Shown here piece by piece: positions 1-7,716 of a DNA stretch of 12,315 nt. The translations under genes were made by a program, and so were the position numbers. The notes beneath the pieces were generated by a model. It was not told the origin of the DNA, did not search any database, and was given only the letters and a program-made list of their open reading frames with translations. The stretch lies in NCBI GenBank assembly GCA_002291955.1, contig DBBA01000259.1:14812-27126 (forward strand), in the 5' to 3' direction. Origin of the DNA: Rhodobacteraceae bacterium UBA996 (lineage in GTDB: Bacteria > Pseudomonadota > Alphaproteobacteria > Rhodobacterales > Rhodobacteraceae). The stretch's first letter is position 1. The number at the start of each line of letters is the position of its first letter.

Positions 1-2852
1 CCGTGAACCCGACGCCCGTGAATCCGACGCCGGTCGATCCGCCCCCGCCCCCGCCTCCGCCGCCGCCGCCTCCGCCTCCGCCGCCCGGCGACGTGACTCC
101 GACACCTCCCGTTCAGTCAGGTGGCAGCGATGATGGGGCCACGGTTGCCGCCGTGTCCAACCCGACCTCGGTCGTGGGTGGCCGCGTGACGACGATCGAA
201 CCGGTCGGCGGCGACAGCGTGACCGCAATCCGCATCCTGCAGCACCCGGCCCACGGGCACCTTTCGGTGAACCCGGACAACACGCTTGCCCTCGTGATGA
301 CGGAGTCCTCGCACACCGGGGCGCTGAGCTTCCGCTACGAGACGACGCTGGCCAACGGCGCGACCGCCTCTCACACGGCGAACCTCAATGTCGTGGCGGG
401 TCCCCAGCAAGCCGGCTGGGCCACCGGCGAAACCTTCTACATGCTCGAAACCGACGACAACGGCGACCTGATCGTCGAGCATGGTGACAACCACCGCAAG
501 GTCTACGTCTCCGGGTCCGACGACGCCCTGACACGCGACGATATCGCCAGGATTGCGGGCATCCGGCCCGATCAGGTGACAACGCAGTGGTTGACCGCCA
601 ACCCGCAGTTTGGCGGCAGCGAGCAGATGGCCCTGTCGGAGGAGCTTGGAATAGGCCTGTGGCGGAGCGTCTCCGACTTTCAGACGTCGTCGAACTGGCT
701 CCTGTTCGAACGCGGGTTTACCTACAACAATACCGGCTTGATCTCCCCTGGCGGGGCGTTCGGCGAATCCGCGCTTCATCCGATCTATATCGGGGCTTGG
801 GGCGAAGGGACCCGACCCGTCATCACCCAGCAGCAGTACATCTTTGGTAGCCCCACCGAGCACATCGTGATGCAGGGCCTCCAGTTCAACGGCGGCCTGA
901 TCATCCTCGATCCCGCTTCGGGCATCATCATTGACGACTCGACCTTCACCCGCGAGGGCCTCGTCGTCCAGGATGTCCCCAACGTTACGGTCCGTGGCTC
1001 CAACTTCCTCGACATCTACAATACCACGCCCGAGAATAGCGGTGCGTTCTGGGACGTTGGCGCGAACCGCACGACGGCGCTCTATACCGCAGGCGTCGAC
1101 GGGCTGCTGATCGAGGACAACATCTTCGACCAGATCGGCTGGGCTCCCAACTACCGTCAGGACGCTTCCGTTGCAGGCGGACACCCACCCAGCCTGTTCA
1201 GCCACGCACTCTATGTCCAATATGACAATACCGACGTGACGTTGCGTGACACGGTGCTCATGCGCGGCGCCTCCACCGGGGTCCAGTTCCGCTCTGGCGG
1301 TTTCATGGAAGACGTCGCGATCATCGACAACAACGTTGCCGGCAATACCGGAGGGGGAATTTACCAGGGTGGTGCCCCGATCGGCAACTACACGCTGGTG
1401 TCCGATACCGTGATCACTTCGGCCGCGTATCGCACGGTGGACCTTGCTCAGGGCGCCTTGAACTGGGGGTTCCAGAACCAGGGGCACATGACCGCGATCG
1501 TCGATACGATCATCGCCCACATGGCCGACCCCAACAACCCGGCCGAGATTGCGCGCAAGGTCGATTCCGGTCCCGCTCTCGAGAACCGGCTGCCGGCCTT
1601 CTACAACGATACGATTGTCTACAACTGGGAAGGGGCCAATCCCCCGGCATGGGACGGTGGGTGGCGCGATGCCAATATTGACGGGCTCGATACGCGCGTC
1701 CTGGACCAGACCACGATACAGCGCTTCACCGCGCAGCTTCTCGGACGCGAGACGGCAACGATTGCCGATCTTGGCGCCTACCTGCGGGCGCAGGCGGCGG
1801 GCGCGTTCGACGATGTCGTGGACAGCGATCTCATCATCCGCTTCTTCCAGAACGGCTTCGGATTGACCCCCGTGGATCGGCTGGACGTCGAGACCCTGCG
1901 CTTCATCCCGAACACGGTGGGCGACGGCGTGCGTTGGGACAACCGGCTGAACTGGGACACGGGTGATCTGCCGGGGACCGTCGATGGTGACAGCGTCAAC
2001 CTTGGCGGCAACCGCGTCATCTTCAGTGCCCAGACTACGGACGTCCGTGATCTCGAGTTCGGGGATCGCGGCGGGTTGCAGGTGACCAGCGGGCGGCTCA
2101 ACGTGGGGGATGACCTCACCGTCGCTCGCGGCGTTGCCACGCTGGAGATTTCCAACGTGGGCCAGTTCTGGACCGAAGGGTTCGACGGGCCGGGCCTTCT
2201 GGACATCGACCAGACCGGTGGTCGCTTCGTGAACACCGGCAACATGCGCGGGCAGGTCGACCTCACGGCAAGCGGCGGCCAGACCGTGCTGGCGTCGGAC
2301 AACTCGACCTTCGCGCTGACCGCGGGCAGCCGCCTGAACGTCGTCGGCGACAACGGCGAGATCGGCTTCGACGGCAATCAGGGCGGCCTCGCCATACTCG
2401 GCCTTGGCGACCGCTCGACGCTGGCCTTCACCGCCCAGGATGGCCGCCTTGGCACCATCGAGGAGTTCCGCACCGGCGCCTTCGGTGACGCCCCGAACGT
2501 GAAGTCCGGGATCGACCTTGGCAATGCAGGCCTGCAGATCAACCTCACCGGCATCACGGGCAACCAGTCCTTCACGCTGATGCAGGTCGACGAGCTGATC
2601 GGGCGGCTGGAAACCGCATCGTTCACGGGCCTTGGCAGCCGCAACGCCGAAGTCGTGATCGACTATGCGACCGACACGGTTCGCCTGGGACTGACGTCCG
2701 GGAACGGCACGGTCGGCATCCGCACCATCGGTGCCGAGGCCGACGTGTCGAGCGGGTTCCAGGACCTGTGGACCGCGTTGACCGCAGGGCGCGGCACCTG
2801 GGACGAGACCGCGCCGGTCGAGGATGACGACGACCTCGACGCGGCTGCCTGA
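1..2852 (+). CDS. Secreted-type right-handed beta-helix protein, 5'-truncated by window edge
   Basis: About 949 residues are visible. The frame is open to the left edge, and the first possible start, GTG at position 3, is probably the Val of a V-NPTP-V repeat rather than a true start, so the gene most likely begins upstream. Order of parts (numbered from that codon): two NPTPV repeats (2-11); 16 consecutive prolines (13-28); an Ig/cadherin-like segment (about 55-132, with an HPAHGHL...GALSFRYE pattern); a linker containing VEHGDNHRKVYVSG; a right-handed beta-helix of short strands and turns (about 255-500, e.g. NVTVRGSNF, VTLRDTVLMRG, VAIIDNNVAGN); a helical stretch (about 575-615); and a second beta-rich, solenoid-like region (about 640-920). 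It ends in the acidic tail EDDDDLDAAA. Beta-helices of this kind occur in polysaccharide lyases, epimerases and adhesins, but I identify no catalytic set. The acidic-then-hydrophobic C-terminus could be a type I secretion signal, which is inference. The substrate is unknown. Confidence 0.8.
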   Translation, partial: VNPTPVNPTPVDPPPPPPPPPPPPPPPPGDVTPTPPVQSGGSDDGATVAAVSNPTSVVGGRVTTIEPVGGDSVTAIRILQHPAHGHLSVNPDNTLALVMTESSHTGALSFRYETTLANGATASHTANLNVVAGPQQAGWATGETFYMLETDDNGDLIVEHGDNHRKVYVSGSDDALTRDDIARIAGIRPDQVTTQWLTANPQFGGSEQMALSEELGIGLWRSVSDFQTSSNWLLFERGFTYNNTGLISPGGAFGESALHPIYIGAWGEGTRPVITQQQYIFGSPTEHIVMQGLQFNGGLIILDPASGIIIDDSTFTREGLVVQDVPNVTVRGSNFLDIYNTTPENSGAFWDVGANRTTALYTAGVDGLLIEDNIFDQIGWAPNYRQDASVAGGHPPSLFSHALYVQYDNTDVTLRDTVLMRGASTGVQFRSGGFMEDVAIIDNNVAGNTGGGIYQGGAPIGNYTLVSDTVITSAAYRTVDLAQGALNWGFQNQGHMTAIVDTIIAHMADPNNPAEIARKVDSGPALENRLPAFYNDTIVYNWEGANPPAWDGGWRDANIDGLDTRVLDQTTIQRFTAQLLGRETATIADLGAYLRAQAAGAFDDVVDSDLIIRFFQNGFGLTPVDRLDVETLRFIPNTVGDGVRWDNRLNWDTGDLPGTVDGDSVNLGGNRVIFSAQTTDVRDLEFGDRGGLQVTSGRLNVGDDLTVARGVATLEISNVGQFWTEGFDGPGLLDIDQTGGRFVNTGNMRGQVDLTASGGQTVLASDNSTFALTAGSRLNVVGDNGEIGFDGNQGGLAILGLGDRSTLAFTAQDGRLGTIEEFRTGAFGDAPNVKSGIDLGNAGLQINLTGITGNQSFTLMQVDELIGRLETASFTGLGSRNAEVVIDYATDTVRLGLTSGNGTVGIRTIGAEADVSSGFQDLWTALTAGRGTWDETAPVEDDDDLDAAA
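6..86 (+). repeat. NPTPV repeats followed by a 16-proline tract
   Basis: Two 15-nt units encoding NPTPV (6-35) are followed by 16 uninterrupted proline codons at 39-86, a mix of CCG, CCC and CCT. At protein level this is a stiff polyproline linker between whatever lies upstream and the Ig-like and beta-helix part. Ribosomes stall on such runs without elongation factor P. The near-repeat of CCG/CCT/CCC triplets makes length variation between strains likely, which is inference. Confidence 0.85.
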
Positions 2853-2899
2853 CGCGCTATCGCCACCCCCAGGGGATGGGCCCCCGCACCGCCCATCTT

Positions 2900-2943
2900 C
2901 ATCGCGGCCCCCGGCTTGACACCCGGGGGCCGCCGATGTTTCT
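2900..2943 (+). terminator. GC-rich hairpin terminator after the beta-helix gene
   Basis: A perfect 11-bp inverted repeat (gcggcccccgg at 2904-2914, ccgggggccgc at 2923-2933) encloses the 8-nt loop cttgacac. Past a single bulged C at 2934 the stem extends by catc/gatg (2900-2903 with 2935-2938). The right arm is followed by tttct, a short and imperfect U-tract. It lies 47 bases after the beta-helix stop codon and 70 bases before aspS, so it most likely ends transcription of the upstream gene. The loop contains TTGACA, a consensus -35 hexamer. Confidence 0.7.
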
Positions 2944-3012
2944 GGCCGGGCTTCGCTGGGCCCCCGGGCCTGCAATGCCGATCCGAACTTCCGTTGCGAA
3001 AGTCCCCTCGCC

Positions 3013-4791
3013 ATGCACGCCTACCGCAGCCATACCTGCGCCGACCTGACCGCCGCCCATGTGGGCCAGACCGTGCGCCTGGCGGGCTGGGTCCACCGGG
3101 TGCGCGACCACGGTGGAGTTCTGTTCGTGGACCTGCGCGACCACTACGGCATCACCCAGGTGATCGCCGATGCCGACAGCCCGGCCTTTGCCGACATCGA
3201 GCGCCTGCGCGCCGAATGGTGCGTGCGGATCGACGGGCGGGTGCTGGCGCGGGACCCCTCGCTGGTGAACCCCAAGCTTCCGACTGGCGAGATCGAAGTC
3301 TTCGCCACCGCGGTCGAGGTGCTGGGTGCCGCGGACGAATTGCCGCTGCAGGTCTTCGGCGATCAGGACTACCCCGAGGAGACGCGCCTGCGCTACCGCT
3401 ACCTCGACCTGCGGCGCGAGAAGCTGCACCGCAACATCCTGCTGCGGTCCCGCGTCATCAAGTCGATCCGCGACCGGATGTGGGCACGCGGCTTCACCGA
3501 ATTCCAGACGCCGATCATCACCGCCTCCAGCCCCGAAGGCGCGCGCGATTTCCTGGTGCCCTCGCGCCTGCACCCGGGCAAGTTCTACGCGCTGCCGCAG
3601 GCGCCCCAGCAGTTCAAGCAGCTGACGATGGTCGCGGGCTTCGACCGCTACTTCCAGATCGCGCCCTGCTTCCGCGACGAAGACCCGCGCGCGGACCGGT
3701 CCCCCACCGACTTCTACCAGCTCGACCTCGAGATGAGCTTCGTCACCCAGGACGACGTGTTCGCGGCGATCCAGCCGGTGATCGCGGGCATCTTCGAGGA
3801 GTTCGGCGGCGGCCGCCCTGTGGACGCCGACTGGCCGCGCATCCGCTACCGTGATGCGGCGCTGTGGTACGGCACCGACAAGCCCGATCTGCGCTGCCCG
3901 ATCCGGATGCAGGTGGTCAGTGACCACTTCCGCGGCGGCGGCTTCGGCGTGTTCGCCCGGATGCTCGACCAGCCCGGCAGCGAGATCCGCGCGATCCCCG
4001 CCCCCACCGGCGGCAGCCGCGCCTTCTGCGACCGGATGAACGCCTGGGCGCAGAAGGAAGGGCTGCCGGGGATGGGCTACATCTTCTGGCGCGAGGATGC
4101 GGGCGCCCTGGAAGGCGCCGGTCCCATCGCGAAGAACCTCGGCCCCGAGCGGACCGAGGCGATCCGCCAGCAGCTTGGCCTGAAGGCCGGGGATGCGGCA
4201 TTCTTTCTGGGCGGTCGCCCGTCGGACTTCGAGAAGACCGCGGGCAAGGCCCGCACCGTCATTGGCGACGAACTGGGCCTGACCGACAAGGACCGTTTCG
4301 CCTTTGCCTGGATCGTCGATTTCCCGATGTACCAGAAGGACCCCGAAACCGGAAAATACGAGTTCGAGCACAACCCGTTCTCGATGCCGCAAGGGGGCCT
4401 TGACGCCCTGCAGGGCGACCCGCTGGATGTCCGCGCATTCCAGTACGACCTGGCCTGCAACGGCTACGAACTGGTGTCGGGCGGCATCCGCAACCACCGC
4501 CCCGACATCATGGTGCGTGCGTTCGAGATCGCGGGCTATGGCCGGGACGAGGTCGAGCGCCGGTTCGGCGGCATGCTGAACGCCTTCCGCTTCGGCGCCC
4601 CGCCGCACGGGGGCTGCGCGGCCGGGATCGACCGGATCGTGATGCTGCTGGCGGACGAGGCGAACATCCGCGAGGTCATCATGTTCCCGATGAACCAGCG
4701 GGCCGAGGACCTGATGATGGGTGCCCCGTCGGAACCGACCAACGAACAGCTGCGCGAACTGTCCCTGCGCGTGATCCTGCACGAAGGCTGA
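3013..4791 (+). CDS. aspS: Aspartyl-tRNA synthetase (probably non-discriminating Asp/Asn type)
   Basis: This class II cytoplasmic synthetase charges tRNA-Asp with aspartate using ATP. Its 592 residues are the normal bacterial length. An N-terminal OB-fold anticodon-binding domain spans about 1-105 (LAGWVHRVRDHGG). The catalytic core has QAPQQFKQ (196-203), the motif 2 stretch beginning FRDEDPRADRSP (from 220) and motif 3 GAPPHGG...GIDRIVMLL (528 onward, Arg541). The bacterial GAD insertion lies between motifs 2 and 3. ATG 3013 is chosen because the protein aligns with the family from its first residues; no strong Shine-Dalgarno is visible. His33, in RDHG, sits where E. coli AspRS has Leu30 and the Pseudomonas non-discriminating enzyme has His31. 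That suggests it also makes Asp-tRNA-Asn for GatCAB, as in bacteria lacking AsnRS. The gene appears monocistronic and converges on the response regulator. Confidence 0.97.
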   Translation: MHAYRSHTCADLTAAHVGQTVRLAGWVHRVRDHGGVLFVDLRDHYGITQVIADADSPAFADIERLRAEWCVRIDGRVLARDPSLVNPKLPTGEIEVFATAVEVLGAADELPLQVFGDQDYPEETRLRYRYLDLRREKLHRNILLRSRVIKSIRDRMWARGFTEFQTPIITASSPEGARDFLVPSRLHPGKFYALPQAPQQFKQLTMVAGFDRYFQIAPCFRDEDPRADRSPTDFYQLDLEMSFVTQDDVFAAIQPVIAGIFEEFGGGRPVDADWPRIRYRDAALWYGTDKPDLRCPIRMQVVSDHFRGGGFGVFARMLDQPGSEIRAIPAPTGGSRAFCDRMNAWAQKEGLPGMGYIFWREDAGALEGAGPIAKNLGPERTEAIRQQLGLKAGDAAFFLGGRPSDFEKTAGKARTVIGDELGLTDKDRFAFAWIVDFPMYQKDPETGKYEFEHNPFSMPQGGLDALQGDPLDVRAFQYDLACNGYELVSGGIRNHRPDIMVRAFEIAGYGRDEVERRFGGMLNAFRFGAPPHGGCAAGIDRIVMLLADEANIREVIMFPMNQRAEDLMMGAPSEPTNEQLRELSLRVILHEG

Positions 4792-4804
4792 CGGCGGCGC
4801 TTCC

Positions 4805-5500
4805 CTAGATCGCTGCGCGGGGCGCGGCGAGCCGGTCCTGCACCATGACCGCGAGCCGGTCGAGCGTCCCGGCCTCGCCCCGGCTGGCGGCTGCGGCCGC
4901 CTCGGCCAGGGACCGGTCGCCCGCGGATCGCGCCACCGTCGCCACGAACTGCGCGGCATAGGCCACACGCGGCTGATCCCCCAGCAGGTCCGACGCAAGG
5001 ATCAGGTCGTCGCGCAGCGCCAGCGGATCCGGCACCACCCGCTCGTCCGAGATCAGGCGAGGTCCGGGGGGTTGGCGGTCCTGCGGCAGGCGCGACAGCA
5101 CCGCCTGCTGGAACTGCGCCAGCCGTGTCAGCGGCTTGACCAGGAACCCGTCGGCCCCGGCCTCCTGCGCGGCGGTGGCCAGCCCCTCGTCGCCGCTGGT
5201 GGCCAGCAACACCTCGATCCGGGGCACCTGACCGGCCAGATCGGCGATCAGTTCCAGCCCCGATCCATCGGGCAGACCCAGGTCCACCACCACCGCCGAC
5301 GGGCGATAGACCCGCAGGTGACGGCGCGCGGCGGCCAGACTGTCGGCCCGGCGGATGCGCGCGCCCGACCGGACGGCCATCATGCGCAAGGCTTCCGAGG
5401 CAAATCGGCTGTCCTCGACGATCAGGACGGTCAGGCCCAGAAGCGGGCGGTCGGGGGTCGGTATCGGCGAGAGGGCGACGAAATCGATAACCTCGGGCAT
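4805..5500 (-). CDS. Response regulator, receiver domain with helical C-terminal tail
   Basis: A 231-residue cytoplasmic signalling protein. The receiver domain covers about 20-140: acidic pair Glu29-Asp30 (LIVEDS), phosphoacceptor Asp73 in VVVDLGLPDGSG, the Thr101/Ser102 switch position in LLATSGD, and the conserved Lys122-Pro in FLVKPL. The remaining roughly 90 residues are Ala-rich and probably helical. They show no helix-turn-helix, GGDEF, EAL or enzyme motif and contain no histidine, so this is not a functional HPt domain. It may act through protein-protein contact. The open frame extends up to 5599, but the start at 5500 is preferred: it has AGGAG 7 nt upstream and the domain begins soon after, whereas the upstream extension looks like translated intergenic DNA. 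The stop is 13 bases from the aspS stop, convergent. No histidine kinase is adjacent, so the partner and output are unknown. Confidence 0.9.
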   Translation of the reverse strand: MPEVIDFVALSPIPTPDRPLLGLTVLIVEDSRFASEALRMMAVRSGARIRRADSLAAARRHLRVYRPSAVVVDLGLPDGSGLELIADLAGQVPRIEVLLATSGDEGLATAAQEAGADGFLVKPLTRLAQFQQAVLSRLPQDRQPPGPRLISDERVVPDPLALRDDLILASDLLGDQPRVAYAAQFVATVARSAGDRSLAEAAAAASRGEAGTLDRLAVMVQDRLAAPRAAI

Positions 5501-5507
5501 GGCAGTG

Positions 5508-5512
5508 CTCCT
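5508..5512 (-). promoter_or_regulatory. Ribosome binding site deciding the response regulator start
   Basis: On the minus strand this reads AGGAG, 7 nt before the ATG at 5500. It favours that start over the in-frame upstream starts. Confidence 0.7.
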
Positions 5513-5608
5513 GAGCGTGACATCCGGACTGTCGCCCCGAGTCGGTGAATCCGAGGTTAAGGCCATCGGATAAATCTGCGCCGTGTTCCCGTGCGGCACC
5601 CTGTTCGC

Positions 5609-5637
5609 TTGCGCCTGCCCGCCCCTGCCCGCATAAC
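5609..5637 (+). promoter_or_regulatory. Candidate sigma70 promoter for the epimerase operon
   Basis: TTGCGC (5609-5614) and CATAAC (5632-5637) are separated by 17 bases, resembling the TTGACA/TATAAT consensus with optimal spacing. Transcription would begin near 5644, about 20 bases before the epimerase ATG. It lies in the 164-base divergent gap between the response regulator and the epimerase. No convincing promoter was seen for the opposite direction. Predicted by eye only. Confidence 0.4.
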
Positions 5638-5655
5638 CTGCGCGTCCCGAACACC

Positions 5656-5659
5656 GGAG
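5656..5659 (+). promoter_or_regulatory. Ribosome binding site deciding the epimerase start
   Basis: GGAG lies 5 nt before ATG 5665, which is also where the VOC fold begins. This rules against the upstream in-frame ATG at 5545. Confidence 0.65.
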
Positions 5660-5664
5660 CCGCC

Positions 5665-6068
<404 letters not shown>

Positions 6069-6069
<1 letters not shown>

Positions 6070-6344
6070 TGGGCATTACCTCGGCCATCGTCCTGTTCGC
6101 GGTGATCTGGTTCATGGTGCTGTTCATTGCCCTGCCGATCGGTCTGCGGACCCAGGGCGATGAAGGGGACGTGGTGCCGGGCACCATGGCGGGCAGTCCT
6201 GCCAACCTGAACATGAAGCGCAAGCTGTGGATCGTCACCGGCATTTCCGCGGTGCTGTGGGTCGTGATCGCGGGCATCATTCTGTCGGGCGCGATCACGG
6301 TACGCGATCTGGACTTCTTCGGGCGGCTCGGCCCCGAAGGCTAG
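6069..6344 (+). CDS. DUF1467 family small membrane protein
   Basis: A 91-residue protein with two predicted transmembrane helices (about 4-26 and 53-76). The short loop between them contains the family-typical LPIGLRTQGDEG...VVPGTMAGSPAN stretch followed by the basic NMKRKLW. The length and motif match DUF1467, which is common in alphaproteobacteria and often found directly after the methylmalonyl-CoA epimerase gene. Its function is not known. ATG 6069 shares its A with the epimerase stop, so translation is coupled. The stop TAG (6342-6344) lies in a CTAG shared with the stop of the convergent EI24 gene. It should sit in the inner membrane. The link with propionate metabolism rests only on gene order. 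Confidence 0.92.
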
Positions 6345-7036
6345 TCGCCGACCGCGCGGGACAGCCGGTGGAACGCATGCGTGAAGGCCGCTGCGGCGAT
6401 CACGGGCACCAGCAGGTTCACCACCGGCACGGCCAGCGCGAGCGCCACCAGCGCGCCCATCACGGTCGCCTCGCCCATGTTCCGCCGCCACAGTCCGCGG
6501 GCGGCCCGGCGGTCCATCCGGCGCAGGGCCGCCATCGTCAGATACTCGCGCCCCAGGAGGAACCCGTTGACGATCCAGAAGATCACCGGGGCCAGCGGTG
6601 CGACCAGAAGGTAGGTCACCAGCGCCACCAGGTTCGCGATCAGGACAAGGCCAAGGAACCCGGCCGCATCGGCCAGTCCGGCCAGAAGCGGCGTGCCGGG
6701 CGCGCGCGGCAGCCGCGGGTAGTGCCGCGCCTCGACCGCGTCGGCGACCTGGTCCTGGAACAGCCCGGTGAACGCGCCCGCCACCGGGACCATCAGGAAC
6801 GGGCTGAGGACCAGGACCAGACCCGCCCCGGCCCAGGACAGCACATCCGCGGCCCAGGTGATCTCGCCCAGCCAGGGCAAGGTGAAGGTCGGGGGCACGA
6901 ACAGTCCCACCGCCCAGAACACCACCGCGGCCAGCCCGAACAGCAGTGCCAGGGTCAGCGTCAGCCCCAGCGCCAGCACGCCCAGGAACCGCCCGTCGCC
7001 GATCTGGCCCAGCGCGCGGCCGATGTCGCCCAGCAT
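6341..7036 (-). CDS. EI24 domain / CysZ-like inner-membrane protein
   Basis: A 231-residue polytopic membrane protein with four main hydrophobic segments (about 17-47, 64-90, 127-160 and 190-218). The stretch NGFLLGREYLTMAALRR (157-173) is the hallmark of the EI24 (etoposide-induced 2.4-like) family that includes E. coli CysZ, a sulfate uptake protein. Alphaproteobacterial members of this type are usually annotated only as EI24 domain proteins. Nothing in the neighbourhood (no cys genes) supports sulfate transport, so I do not assign cysZ. The ATG overlaps the nitroreductase stop by 1 nt (TGATG), so the two are co-transcribed and probably translationally coupled. Confidence 0.88.
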   Translation of the reverse strand: MLGDIGRALGQIGDGRFLGVLALGLTLTLALLFGLAAVVFWAVGLFVPPTFTLPWLGEITWAADVLSWAGAGLVLVLSPFLMVPVAGAFTGLFQDQVADAVEARHYPRLPRAPGTPLLAGLADAAGFLGLVLIANLVALVTYLLVAPLAPVIFWIVNGFLLGREYLTMAALRRMDRRAARGLWRRNMGEATVMGALVALALAVPVVNLLVPVIAAAAFTHAFHRLSRAVGD

Positions 7037-7614
7037 CAGGCGTCGGCCCAGGTGACCCGCGCCGACAGGTCGGGGCGCGGGCGTTCGGGCGGGTGAGCGG
7101 TCTCGGTCCCGATGTGGACGAAGCCGGTCAGCCGTTCGCCCGCGCGCAGGCCCAGACCGTCGGTCAGAAAGCCGTCGTCATACGCGGGCCAGCCGGTCAG
7201 CCAGCAGGCGCCCCAGCCTGCCGCAAGCGCCGCGTTGACCAGACCCAGGGCCACGCAGCCCGCGGAATAGGTCTGCTCGATCAGGGGGATCTTGGGCTGG
7301 TCCACGGGGCTTTCGATCACGGCAACGCACAGGGGGCTTGCGGCGAACTGGCCGATCCCCTTGGCCGCCTGGTCGGCATCCATCCCGCGCGCCGCCGCCC
7401 GGTCCCCGGCGAGTGCCGCCAGCCGGTCCAGTGCTGCGCGTTCCAGCACGATCAGGCGCCAGGGTTCCAGCTTGCCGTGATCGGGCACGCGCAATGCGGC
7501 TGTCAGGATCGGGATCAGTGCGGCCCGATCCGGCGCAGGAAGCACCAGCGTCTTGGCCGGGCGCGACCGGCGGGTGGACAGGAAGTCAAGCGCGGCGGGG
7601 TTCGGGGCGGGCAT
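7036..7614 (-). CDS. YdjA-like nitroreductase family flavoprotein
   Basis: A 192-residue FMN-dependent oxidoreductase of the small YdjA branch of the nitroreductase family, which usually reduces nitro or related electrophilic compounds with NAD(P)H as a homodimer. The physiological substrate is unknown. Supporting motifs: TRRSRP at 14-19 (the FMN-phosphate-binding RRS), RVPDHGKLEPWR at 42-53 (the YdjA signature), IEQTYSAGCVALGLVNAALAAGWG, and a C-terminal GFVHIG. The frame could start at 7668, but ATG 7614 is preferred: AGAGG lies 5 nt upstream and the homologous region begins at once. The TTGACC hexamer at 7663-7668 (minus strand) might be a -35 element, but no good -10 follows. It is preceded by a 102-base gap, so it may have its own promoter or be read through from the 77-aa gene. 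Confidence 0.92.
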   Translation of the reverse strand: MPAPNPAALDFLSTRRSRPAKTLVLPAPDRAALIPILTAALRVPDHGKLEPWRLIVLERAALDRLAALAGDRAAARGMDADQAAKGIGQFAASPLCVAVIESPVDQPKIPLIEQTYSAGCVALGLVNAALAAGWGACWLTGWPAYDDGFLTDGLGLRAGERLTGFVHIGTETAHPPERPRPDLSARVTWADA

Positions 7615-7619
7615 CGGCA

Positions 7620-7624
7620 CCTCT
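7620..7624 (-). promoter_or_regulatory. Ribosome binding site deciding the nitroreductase start
   Basis: On the minus strand this reads AGAGG, 5 nt before ATG 7614. It supports the shorter 192-residue product over the start at 7668. Confidence 0.6.
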
Positions 7625-7698
7625 GGCTTCACGCGCTCCGGTGTCGGCCTTCGCCGGGCCGGGGTCAAGACACGGGGATGCGTGCGCTCTGGCAGCTC

Positions 7699-7716
7699 CG
7701 GGCCGCCGCTGGCCCG
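7699..7716 (-). terminator. Short hairpin directly after the 77-aa gene
   Basis: A perfect 6-bp GC stem (cgggcc / ggcccg) with a 6-nt loop begins on the base after the stop codon of the 77-residue gene. No U-tract follows, so it may be an RNA 3'-end stabiliser, a weak attenuator, or chance in GC-rich DNA. Confidence 0.25.

Noticed and set aside
39..86. Proline-codon tract as a possible non-coding microsatellite or CRISPR-like repeat
   Set aside because: It is in frame within a long coherent reading frame and encodes a plain polyproline linker. There are no spacers or regular repeat units.
2958..2970. Palindrome-like gggcccccgggcc upstream of aspS
   Set aside because: The arms are separated by too few bases to form a stable loop, and such strings are common by chance at this GC content.
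117..3014. A 965-codon open frame on the minus strand opposite the beta-helix gene
   Set aside because: Its translation is rich in Arg, Gly, Val and Asp with no domain pattern. It is the antisense shadow expected from a strongly G/C-ending codon choice on the plus strand, where the beta-helix product is coherent.
2899..4998. A 699-codon minus-strand frame opposite aspS
   Set aside because: aspS is unmistakable on the plus strand, and the antisense product is low-complexity and matches nothing.
5501..5599. N-terminal extension of the response regulator to 5599
   Set aside because: The extension has no domain character and would cover the divergent intergenic region. AGGAG 7 nt before ATG 5500 gives a better start.
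5545..5664. N-terminal extension of the epimerase to the ATG at 5545
   Set aside because: The VOC fold starts at MIGRLNHVAIAV (5665), which has its own GGAG site. The extension would span the candidate promoter and resembles no signal peptide.
6341..7036. Assigning the EI24 protein as the sulfate transporter CysZ
   Set aside because: Only family-level similarity is visible, and no sulfur-assimilation genes are nearby. The specific function is not supported.
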